Source: Rhodobacterales bacterium 56_14_T64
GTDB lineage: Bacteria > Pseudomonadota > Alphaproteobacteria > Rhodobacterales > Rhodobacteraceae
Assembly (NCBI GenBank): GCA_002162795.1
Contig: MAAY01000097.1
Span: forward strand, 1 to 41,492
DNA: 41,492 bases
Direction of reading: 5' to 3'
Position 1 is the stretch's first letter, and each line of letters begins with the position of its first letter. Below are positions 32,487-39,574 of this stretch, in pieces. The notes beneath the pieces are model-generated. The model saw nothing but the letters and a program-made list of their open reading frames with translations. It was not told the DNA's origin and made no database searches. A program made the position numbers and the translations under genes.

Positions 32487-33590
32487 ATGAAACTCACCAA
32501 ACTATCTGCACTGGTGGCCTCGACTGCGCTGTGCGCACCGATGGCGATGGCCGAAGATATGGCCAATGAATTGACTATCGTTTCGTGGGGCGGCGCTTAT
32601 TCGTCGTCACAAAAGAACGCCTACCATGACCCCTATACCGCCAAAACCGGCGTTAAGATCATCAACGACGAAAGCTCGGCTGAAGCTGTCGCCAAACTGC
32701 GTGCGATGAACGAAGCAGGTAACGTGACCTGGGATGTCGTCGACGTTGTTGCTGCAGACGCAATGCGCCTGTGTGACGAAGGCCTGGCTATGGAAATCGA
32801 TCCTGATACCCAGCTGGCCGCTGCTCCTGATGGAACATCGGCTTCGGAAGATTTTGGTGACCTGCTGGTTTCCGAATGCTTCATCCCACAGATCGTGTAC
32901 TCGACCACTTTCGGCTATCGTACCGATCTGGTTGGCGACACAGCGCCGACGTCTGTCTGCGCAATCTTCGACACCGAAGCCTATCCAGGCAAACGTGCGC
33001 TCGAAAAGCGTCCGATCAACAACATGGAATGGGCGCTGATGTGTGATGGCGTTGCCAAAGCAGACATCTATGACGTTCTGGAAACCGAAGAAGGTCAAGA
33101 GCAGGCTCTGGCCAAACTGGCAACAATCAAAGACGACGTAATTTGGTGGTCTGCTGGTGCTGACACGCCTCAGCTGTTGGCTGACGGCGAAGTTGTCATG
33201 GGCTCCACCTACAACGGCCGTCTGTTCTCGGTTATCGAAGAGCAGAAACAGCCGGTTGCCATGCTGTGGGACGCACAAGTGTTTGACCTTGACGGTTGGA
33301 TCATTCCAGCTGGTCTGAGCCCCGAGCGTCAGGCTCGTGCGCTGGACTATATCATGTTCGCAACCGACACCCAGCGTTTGGCTGACCAGGCCAAGTACAT
33401 CTCGTACGGTCCGGCCCGTGCCTCTTCGGCACCTCTGGTAGGTCAGCACGCGGAATTGGGTATCGACATGGCACCACACATGCCAACCGATCCTAACAAC
33501 GCTAAGAACACGTTCCTGTACAACTACGAGTTCTGGGCTGACTACCGCGACGACATCGACGCCAAATTCCAGGCGTGGTTGGCTAAGTAA
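32487..33590 (+). CDS. potD: PotD-like substrate-binding protein (second system)
   Basis: This 367-aa periplasmic binding protein has a signal peptide (residues 1-22, ending AMA) and a mature start ANELTIVSWGGAYSSSQKNA, followed by the PotD/PotF-superfamily fold. It has paired cysteines (about residues 96 and 132, and 154 and 189) that could form disulfides. The sequence differs strongly from PotF at 27596-28681, so the ligand may be another polyamine or a related amine. AGGAGAGAG lies before the ATG. A stem-loop separates it from potB. Confidence 0.9.
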   Translation: MKLTKLSALVASTALCAPMAMAEDMANELTIVSWGGAYSSSQKNAYHDPYTAKTGVKIINDESSAEAVAKLRAMNEAGNVTWDVVDVVAADAMRLCDEGLAMEIDPDTQLAAAPDGTSASEDFGDLLVSECFIPQIVYSTTFGYRTDLVGDTAPTSVCAIFDTEAYPGKRALEKRPINNMEWALMCDGVAKADIYDVLETEEGQEQALAKLATIKDDVIWWSAGADTPQLLADGEVVMGSTYNGRLFSVIEEQKQPVAMLWDAQVFDLDGWIIPAGLSPERQARALDYIMFATDTQRLADQAKYISYGPARASSAPLVGQHAELGIDMAPHMPTDPNNAKNTFLYNYEFWADYRDDIDAKFQAWLAK

Positions 33591-33605
33591 TAGCTGACAT
33601 GAATT

Positions 33606-33636
33606 ACCAAGGGGCGGGTCTCCTCTGCCCCTTGGT
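33606..33636 (+). terminator. Stem-loop between potD and potB (possible attenuator)
   Basis: A perfect 10-bp stem (ACCAAGGGGC/GCCCCTTGGT) with an 11-nt loop is followed by GTTT. It could end part of the transcripts after potD, giving more binding protein than permeases. Confidence 0.6.
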
Positions 33637-33717
33637 GTTTGGCGCTATTTTGCGCTGCGGTCCGAATTGGACGACTGGCGAACGCTTGACTAACGAGCGA
33701 CGACAACGGGGACACAC

Positions 33718-34989
33718 ATGAGCGATATTACCGACACTGGCCCAGTGATTGCGGCCGACGGCACGCCGCTGAAACGCAGTTTGGCCCGCGCTCTTCGCAG
33801 GCAAAAGATCCGGGCGTTGATGCTGATTGCGCCACTGCTTTTGTTCGTGCTTTTGACATTTATAATGCCGATTGGTGACATGCTGTTCCGCTCAGTCGAG
33901 AACAATATTGTCATGGATACGCTTCCCAAAACGGTCGTCGCCCTGCAAGACTGGGATCCTGATAGCGGAGAGCCCCCCTCAGAGGCGGTCTATGCCGCAT
34001 TGGCAGCTGATCTCAAAGTTGCAGTGGAAGCCAAACGGCATACTCGTTTGGGTACTCGCTTGAATTATGAACTCACCGGGATTTCGTCCCTGTTCCGCAA
34101 ATCTGGCCGCCAGATCAAAAAGTGGGATTTGGCGCAAGATGCACCATTTAAGGCCAAGTTCATCGACATGAATGATGGCTGGGCCAAAATCGCGGTCTGG
34201 CGCACCATCAAGACCTACAGCCCCAAATATACCAATGGCTATTTCCTGAACTCTATCGACATGCAAAAGGGCACTGACGGTGCCGAGGCGCGTCCTGAAA
34301 ACCAGCAGATCTATATCACTCTATTCAAACGCACGATGTTCATGTCGATGGTCATCACCATCAGCTGCATCATACTGGCTTATCCGGTGGCCTGGATTCT
34401 GGCCAACCTGCCAGCGCGCACCTCCAACATGTTGATGATCCTGGTGCTATTGCCGTTTTGGACCTCGCTGCTGGTGCGTACCTCAGCCTGGAAGGTGATG
34501 TTGCAACAGCAAGGGGTGATCAACGAGACCCTGGTCTGGCTGGGATTGGTCGCAGATGACGCCCGACTTGTCATGATCAACAACCAGTTTGGCACGATTG
34601 TGGCCATGACCCACATCCTGCTGCCGTTCATGATCCTGCCGATGTATTCTGTGATGCAGACCATCCAACCGACCTATTTGCGGGCCGCTAAATCACTGGG
34701 CGCAACCAACTGGACCGCATTCTGGAGGGTTTATTTCCCGCAATCGATACCGGGAATTGGCGCGGGCTCGATCCTCGTGTTCATCCTGTCGATTGGTTAC
34801 TACATCACTCCGGAACTGGTTGGCGGCACCAAGGGTGTGTTCATTTCCAACCGAATCGCCTTCCACATCTCATCCTCGTTGAACTGGGGGCTGGCCGCTG
34901 CGCTGGGTGCCATTCTGCTGGCGGTGGTTCTGGTCCTGTACTGGGCCTATGACAAAATTGTCGGTATCGACAATGTGAAGCTGGGATAA
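33718..34989 (+). CDS. potB: PotB-like permease with a large periplasmic insertion
   Basis: This 423-aa permease is about 130 residues longer than E. coli PotB. The extra sequence forms a hydrophilic loop (about residues 60-195) between the first helix and the remaining five, mostly charged and helical. The rest is standard, with LVLLPFWTSLLVRTSAWKVM and the EAA-type loop RAAKSLGATNWTAFWRVYFP. Such inserted loops occur in a subset of Roseobacter spermidine/putrescine-type permeases as far as I recall. It lies after a stem-loop and five bases before potC. Confidence 0.9.
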   Translation: MSDITDTGPVIAADGTPLKRSLARALRRQKIRALMLIAPLLLFVLLTFIMPIGDMLFRSVENNIVMDTLPKTVVALQDWDPDSGEPPSEAVYAALAADLKVAVEAKRHTRLGTRLNYELTGISSLFRKSGRQIKKWDLAQDAPFKAKFIDMNDGWAKIAVWRTIKTYSPKYTNGYFLNSIDMQKGTDGAEARPENQQIYITLFKRTMFMSMVITISCIILAYPVAWILANLPARTSNMLMILVLLPFWTSLLVRTSAWKVMLQQQGVINETLVWLGLVADDARLVMINNQFGTIVAMTHILLPFMILPMYSVMQTIQPTYLRAAKSLGATNWTAFWRVYFPQSIPGIGAGSILVFILSIGYYITPELVGGTKGVFISNRIAFHISSSLNWGLAAALGAILLAVVLVLYWAYDKIVGIDNVKLG

Positions 34990-34994
34990 GACAG

Positions 34995-36170
34995 ATGGCA
35001 TTAACACCTGTAGAAAATCAAACTCCCGGCTTTGTCGCTGCAACCGCTGCAGCCTCCGGTGCCTTCTTTGGCCTCTTTGTTGGCACCTCGCAGGGGTCCG
35101 GCCTGATGGGCGTACTGGTCGGCGCGGCCATAATGGCGGCGCTGGGCTTTGCTCTTACTTCGATGCTGGACAAGGAAAAGCCATTCCGTTGGGTCCTGAT
35201 CGCAGCCTTTGCTGTAGCTGGATTTTTCCTCGGAGGCCTGCCCGCGGCGGTACTTGGCGGTTTGTTCGGCTGGTTTGCTGGCTGGTTCATCTTCTGGCTG
35301 GGCACCTCGCGCTATCGTGCGCATCTGGCGCCTTACCTGACCTCGGGCCAAGTGCTGTGGCACTATACGTTTCGGGTCATTTGTGGGGCGGTCTTTACCT
35401 TTCTGATCACCCCAATTCTGGTCGTGATGCCGCTCAGCTTCAATGCTCAGGATTTCTTCACTTTCACCCCCGAAATGCTGCGGTTTGATCCGGCCGGTTA
35501 TTCGCTGAAACACTACCAGGATTTCTTCAGTAACCAAGACTGGCAGAACGCCCTGTGGAATTCGATTCGGATCGCGCCTATGGCAACCGTGATATCGGTC
35601 ACCTTTGGCACTTTGGCGGCCATTGGCCTCAGCCAGCCACATGTGCCGTTCCGTCGCGCCATCATGGCAATCCTGATTTCACCCATGATCGTACCGCTGA
35701 TCATCTCAGCTGCTGGTATGTACTTCTTCTACAGCCGTATTGGCTTGCAGGGCACCTACATGGGTGTGGTACTGGCGCATGCCGTTCTAGGCATTCCCTT
35801 TGTGATCATCACGGTGACCGCAACCTTGGTGGGCTTTGACCGCTCGCTGACCCGCGCCGCCGCCAATATGGGCGCTGGCCCTGTCACCACTTTCTTCCGG
35901 GTGCAGATGCCGCTAATTCTGCCGGGCGTGGTCTCTGGCGGGTTGTTCGCCTTTATCACGTCATTCGATGAAGTGGTTGTGGTGCTGTTTGTCGGCTCCG
36001 CAGGACAGAAAACCCTACCTTGGCAGATGTTCATCGGGTTGCGCGAGCAAATTTCACCAACGATTCTGGCAGTGGCTACGATCCTGGTGGGAATTTCAGT
36101 TCTGTTGCTTGCGACGCTCGAATTGCTGCGCCGTCGCTCAGAACGCCTGCGTGGCATGTCGCCGGGATAA
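34995..36170 (+). CDS. potC: PotC-like permease with extra N-terminal membrane helices
   Basis: This 391-aa permease is about 110-130 residues longer than PotC of E. coli. The added N-terminus has three or four Gly/Ala-rich helices with glycine-zipper patterns (SGAFFGLFVGTSQGSGLMGV, then GFFLGGLPAAVLGGLFGW). The canonical MetI part begins near residue 128, with the EAA loop TRAAANMGAGPVTTFFRVQM. It forms the channel with PotB. The operon ends at a strong terminator 20 bp later. Confidence 0.9.
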   Translation: MALTPVENQTPGFVAATAAASGAFFGLFVGTSQGSGLMGVLVGAAIMAALGFALTSMLDKEKPFRWVLIAAFAVAGFFLGGLPAAVLGGLFGWFAGWFIFWLGTSRYRAHLAPYLTSGQVLWHYTFRVICGAVFTFLITPILVVMPLSFNAQDFFTFTPEMLRFDPAGYSLKHYQDFFSNQDWQNALWNSIRIAPMATVISVTFGTLAAIGLSQPHVPFRRAIMAILISPMIVPLIISAAGMYFFYSRIGLQGTYMGVVLAHAVLGIPFVIITVTATLVGFDRSLTRAAANMGAGPVTTFFRVQMPLILPGVVSGGLFAFITSFDEVVVVLFVGSAGQKTLPWQMFIGLREQISPTILAVATILVGISVLLLATLELLRRRSERLRGMSPG

Positions 36171-36190
36171 CTCTCAGTGCCCAGAAAAAC

Positions 36191-36219
36191 AAAGGCCCCG
36201 GCAAACACCGGGGCCTTTT
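36191..36219. terminator. Bidirectional terminator after potC
   Basis: An 11-bp stem (AAAGGCCCCGG with CCGGGGCCTTT) and 6-nt loop ends in TTTT. It lies between the plus-strand potABCD-type operon and the convergent transglycosylase gene. Confidence 0.92.
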
Positions 36220-36272
36220 CCATTTTAGATCCTTTACCCGTTCAAAAAGGGCTGGCCCCTCCATGTTCTCGC

Positions 36273-37526
36273 TTACTGCAATCGTTTCAGTAGGTTGAGC
36301 GAGGCATGCCCATCCGGGACCAATCCATTGGCGACCTGAAAAGCACGTACTGCGGCGGTTGTATTGGGGCCGATTTTGCCATCCACACCCTGAGTGCTAA
36401 ACCCCTGACGTGTCAGCTGTTTTTGCATTTCTTGACGCTCCATAAAGGTCAGGGCCCGATCCCCGCGCGGCCACTGGGTTTGGATCGGGTGGCCGCCTTT
36501 GATGCGGTCGCTCAGGTGCCCAACACCAATCACATAAGCGTCCGCTGCATTGTAGCGTTCAATCACCTGGAAATTCTTGAAAATCATAAAGGCCGCACCA
36601 TTGCCTCCGGCGGGCAACAAAATGGATCCCGTCCCGTAATCTGGGACCGGTCGCCCATTGATCCCCTTCACGCCCAAAGTGGTCCACTGTGCCGGGTTTT
36701 TCTTGATGCTACGGCTGGCCAAACCATAGTTGAACTCGCGTGGTAGGATCACTTCAACACCCCATGGCTGGCCTTTGATCCAGCCAAACCGTGCTAGATA
36801 GGCTGCAGTCGAGGCCAGCGCGTCGCTGGGATTGTCCGACCAGATGTCGCGTTTGCCGTCGCCAGTGAAATCCACAGCATAGGCCAGGTAAGACGTTGGG
36901 ATAAACTGAGTATGCCCCATGGCACCAGCCCAACTGCCAGTCATCTTGCGTGGCGGCACATCGCCTGATTGCAGGATCTTCAATGCAGCGATCAACTGGC
37001 TTTCAAAAAACTGGCCACGGCGACCGTCAAAACCCAGGGTCGACAGCGAGCGCACAACATCCATGTCTCCGCGAAAAGTTCCATAAGAACTCTCCATCCC
37101 CCAGACGGCCAGAATCACCTCCTTGTCGACGCCATATGTGGCCTCGATTCGCTGCAGCCGCTGCTGTTGCTCAAGCAGGGCCTCTTTACCGTTTTTGATG
37201 CGCTTGTCCGATACAGCGGTGTCGAGATATTCCCAGATCGACTTGGTGAATTCCGCCTGATTGCGGTCTCGGCGGATAACTTCGGGGTCATAAGTTACCC
37301 CCTTGAACGCCCGGTCCAACGTGGCGGTCGAAATGCCTTGTGTCCTAGCGCGCTTTCGAAAGCCATTGACCCACAGCTGAAAATTGCGATTTGCGGCCAC
37401 TTGTTGCGGGGCAGGTTGGGTATCGACAACAGGCCGCCCCTCTGGCCGCAAAGATGTTGACGGAGCAGCAACGGAAGTCGTTGCCACCAATAGAGCCACA
37501 CCACTGGCCCAAACCAAAACGCGCAT
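36273..37526 (-). CDS. MltB-like lytic murein transglycosylase with PG-binding domain
   Basis: This is a periplasmic enzyme that cleaves the glycan strands of peptidoglycan. The start is set at the ATG at 37526; a longer frame adds a Cys-rich stretch unlike any signal. The 417-aa precursor has a signal peptide (about 1-20), the SLT_2/MltB domain (about 45-340) with catalytic Glu145 in WGMESSYGTFRG, the motif GAMGHTQFIPTSY, and a C-terminal peptidoglycan-binding domain (about 350-415) ending in QVANGLVPDGHASLNLLKRL. It stands alone, convergent with potC. It has no lipobox, so it is probably soluble. Confidence 0.92.
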   Translation of the reverse strand: MRVLVWASGVALLVATTSVAAPSTSLRPEGRPVVDTQPAPQQVAANRNFQLWVNGFRKRARTQGISTATLDRAFKGVTYDPEVIRRDRNQAEFTKSIWEYLDTAVSDKRIKNGKEALLEQQQRLQRIEATYGVDKEVILAVWGMESSYGTFRGDMDVVRSLSTLGFDGRRGQFFESQLIAALKILQSGDVPPRKMTGSWAGAMGHTQFIPTSYLAYAVDFTGDGKRDIWSDNPSDALASTAAYLARFGWIKGQPWGVEVILPREFNYGLASRSIKKNPAQWTTLGVKGINGRPVPDYGTGSILLPAGGNGAAFMIFKNFQVIERYNAADAYVIGVGHLSDRIKGGHPIQTQWPRGDRALTFMERQEMQKQLTRQGFSTQGVDGKIGPNTTAAVRAFQVANGLVPDGHASLNLLKRLQ

Positions 37527-37589
37527 TTTGCACCTCGTATTTTTCTGCTCGCAACAAATATACCCGGTCAGGGAGTATGGCAAAAGTGC

Positions 37590-38333
37590 TCAGTCCAATG
37601 ACTTGCGAGGTTCCGCCGTTTTTGAAGCAGCACTGTCCTGCAGCGCCTGCTTTTCCGCACGGATCTTGGTCAAAGCATCGCGTAGCATCGCCACCCGATG
37701 AGGACGGAAACTCTGCTCGGTGATTTGCAATTGCGACATACGATCTAATCGAAAGACCCGAACATCCTGCCTCAGAAGACACCAGGAAATCAGCATTGTT
37801 GAGTGATCGAAATAGACCAATCCCAACGGTTTGACCTGTCGGGTGGTTGTGGCAGCTTTTGCATCAACATAGTCGAAAGCCACCTCTAGCTCGTCCCAAG
37901 TCGCCTCTCGCAGGTCAGCGACCGAGATCGAGGGTGGTTCAGGGCGCTTAAAGCGGTAGGCGGACAACACTGAGTGGCGCAACCGGTGCGACTGACGCGG
38001 TGGCAAACGTCCCTGCAACTTGCGCAGTGCCTCGCCTGCAGCCTCTACTAAATCCGGATCTCCGATCTGCTGCACCTCGCGCAGGCCCAATACCAGCGCT
38101 TCTAGCTCGGTATCACGAAAGCCCATCGGCGGCAGCGCATTGTCTTCGATCAGGGTGAAACCATAGCCGGCCTCGCCGTCGATAATCGCCCCCATCTCAC
38201 GCAAGGTGGCGATATCACGGTGAATGCTACGCGCTGATACTCCCATTTCATCTCCCAGACCAGCGGCGGTATGGGGGCCAGAGCCCTGGCGCAGGGCTTG
38301 CATCAATTGGAACAGGCGGAGGGTTCTAGACAT
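37590..38333 (-). CDS. YafY-type transcriptional regulator (HTH-11/WYL)
   Basis: The 247-aa protein has an N-terminal HTH_11 (about residues 5-60: GLGDEMGVSARSIHRDIATL) and a WYL-type ligand-sensing region (about 140-215) with VKPLGLVYFDHSTMLISWCL and LRQDVRVFRLDRMSQL, as in the YafY family. It diverges from the GST gene at 38419, and a perfect palindrome between them is its likely operator. It probably controls both genes. The ligand is unknown. Confidence 0.88.
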   Translation of the reverse strand: MSRTLRLFQLMQALRQGSGPHTAAGLGDEMGVSARSIHRDIATLREMGAIIDGEAGYGFTLIEDNALPPMGFRDTELEALVLGLREVQQIGDPDLVEAAGEALRKLQGRLPPRQSHRLRHSVLSAYRFKRPEPPSISVADLREATWDELEVAFDYVDAKAATTTRQVKPLGLVYFDHSTMLISWCLLRQDVRVFRLDRMSQLQITEQSFRPHRVAMLRDALTKIRAEKQALQDSAASKTAEPRKSLD

Positions 38334-38352
38334 AACTCACTTTACCTACCGC

Positions 38353-38373
38353 TAATGACAGAAACTGTCATTA
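38353..38373. promoter_or_regulatory. Palindromic operator between yafY-type gene and GST gene
   Basis: TAATGACAG (38353-38361) and CTGTCATTA (38365-38373) are perfect inverted repeats 3 bp apart. ACCG and CGGT sit just outside, one base out of register. TGACA/TGTCA cores fit what I recall of YafY-type sites. It lies 20 bp before the regulator and 46 bp before the GST start. Confidence 0.72.
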
Positions 38374-38418
38374 CGGTTTTGTAGGAAGAGAACAGAACGC
38401 AAACATTGGACACATACT

Positions 38419-39120
38419 ATGCTGACTCTGCTTACCTATCCCCGCCATAACGACGTCTTTAGCTTTAGCCCCTTTTGCGTCAAGGCGGCGCTGCTGCTGA
38501 CCTATGCCGGACAAAGCTGGCAACGCGAGGATTTGAAGGATCCACGCAAGATGCCTCACCGTAAACTGCCGGTGCTGCGTACTCCTGACGGGCTAGTGCC
38601 AGACAGCAGTGAAATCCGCAGATACCTCGAATCCAGGGGGGCTGAATTTGACGTAGGTCTGGCGCCCCGCGACAGGGCTCATGCTCAGGCTTTGATCCGG
38701 TTGGCCGAGGACACGTTGTATTTTCACGTGGTCTATGATCGGTGGGCAAACGAGGCGGTCTGGCCCAGCATCCGCGACGCCTATTTCAGTGAAATTCCAT
38801 CGCTGATACGTCGGCCGGTGACTCATTCAATCCGTCAGTCCGTTTGTACCGGCTTGGCTTTTCAAGGCACCGGTCGTTTTAACGAAGAAGAACGCAAAGC
38901 GCGGTTGGAGCAAGATCTGCAGGTGGTAACGGTATTGTTGAAAGACAGCTCTTTCCTGATGTGCGGCCAGATCACCAGCGCAGATTTCAGCGTTGCAGCA
39001 ATGTTGCAAGCGATGCGGTCGACCATGGTGGAAACCAATTTGGTGCGGCGCATCAGTGACGACCCGGTGTTAAGTGGCTATGTTGATCGGGTATTCCACG
39101 AGGCCGTGCCCCTGTCATGA
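38419..39120 (+). CDS. Glutathione S-transferase family protein
   Basis: The 233-aa protein has an N-terminal thioredoxin-like domain (about 1-80) with FSFSPFCVKAALLLTYAGQS, the cis-Pro in KLPVLRTPDG and the glutathione-contacting SSEI, and an all-helical C-terminal domain (about 90-225). The Cys in SPFC may be a catalytic residue. Substrate is unknown. Divergent transcription with a YafY-type regulator and ATGA overlap with the DUF1801 gene suggest a two-gene, stress- or ligand-induced operon. Confidence 0.88.
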   Translation: MLTLLTYPRHNDVFSFSPFCVKAALLLTYAGQSWQREDLKDPRKMPHRKLPVLRTPDGLVPDSSEIRRYLESRGAEFDVGLAPRDRAHAQALIRLAEDTLYFHVVYDRWANEAVWPSIRDAYFSEIPSLIRRPVTHSIRQSVCTGLAFQGTGRFNEEERKARLEQDLQVVTVLLKDSSFLMCGQITSADFSVAAMLQAMRSTMVETNLVRRISDDPVLSGYVDRVFHEAVPLS

Positions 39121-39533
39121 AATATCCCTTTGCCAGCGCCAAAGTTGAGAAGGCCTTTGATCTGGAGGATGCCGAGGCCCGTCGCGGGCTTTTGGCGCTG
39201 CGCGCGTTAATTTTTGACATCGCCGCAGAATTGCCCGCTGTTGGCCGGATTGAAGAGGCCCTGCGCTGGGGTCAGCCTGCCTATCTTACCCCCGACAGCA
39301 AAAGCGGCTCCACGCTAAGGTTGGGGGTGCCTAAAGGGGCCCGGTTTGGGGTGTTTGTTCATTGCCAAAGCGAGTTGATACCTGAGTATCTTAAGACGTT
39401 CCCAGCCTGGGATCGGGTTGAGGGCACCCGAGCTGTGTTGTTTGATCACCCCAGTGAAGTTGAACCCCTACGCCACGGTTGGCTGATCAAGCGGGCATTG
39501 ACCTATCATATCCGCGAGCCGCTTGACGGCTGA
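39117..39533 (+). CDS. DUF1801 family protein
   Basis: The 138-aa protein has the YdhG/DUF1801 pattern: ALRALIFDIAAELPAVGRIE followed by EALRWGQPAYLT, then GVPKGARFGVFVHCQSEL and a basic C-terminal helix. The structural family binds small hydrophobic or iron-related ligands in some members, but no general function is known. Translation is coupled to the GST gene by ATGA. It ends at a hairpin shared with rnr. Confidence 0.85.
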   Translation: MKYPFASAKVEKAFDLEDAEARRGLLALRALIFDIAAELPAVGRIEEALRWGQPAYLTPDSKSGSTLRLGVPKGARFGVFVHCQSELIPEYLKTFPAWDRVEGTRAVLFDHPSEVEPLRHGWLIKRALTYHIREPLDG

Positions 39534-39545
39534 TGCGGAAAACAG

Positions 39546-39567
39546 GGGTGCGTGCAAGCACGCACCC
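39546..39567. terminator. Hairpin between DUF1801 gene and rnr
   Basis: A perfect 10-bp stem (GGGTGCGTGC/GCACGCACCC) with a 2-nt AA loop lies in the 41-bp gap between two convergent genes. There is no T-run, so it may act with Rho or as a transcript-end stabiliser for both. Confidence 0.65.
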
Positions 39568-39574
39568 TACGCTG

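Noticed and set aside
32607-33479. 290-codon antisense frame inside potD
   Set aside because: It lies opposite a clear binding-protein gene and shows no domain; it is a codon-bias shadow.
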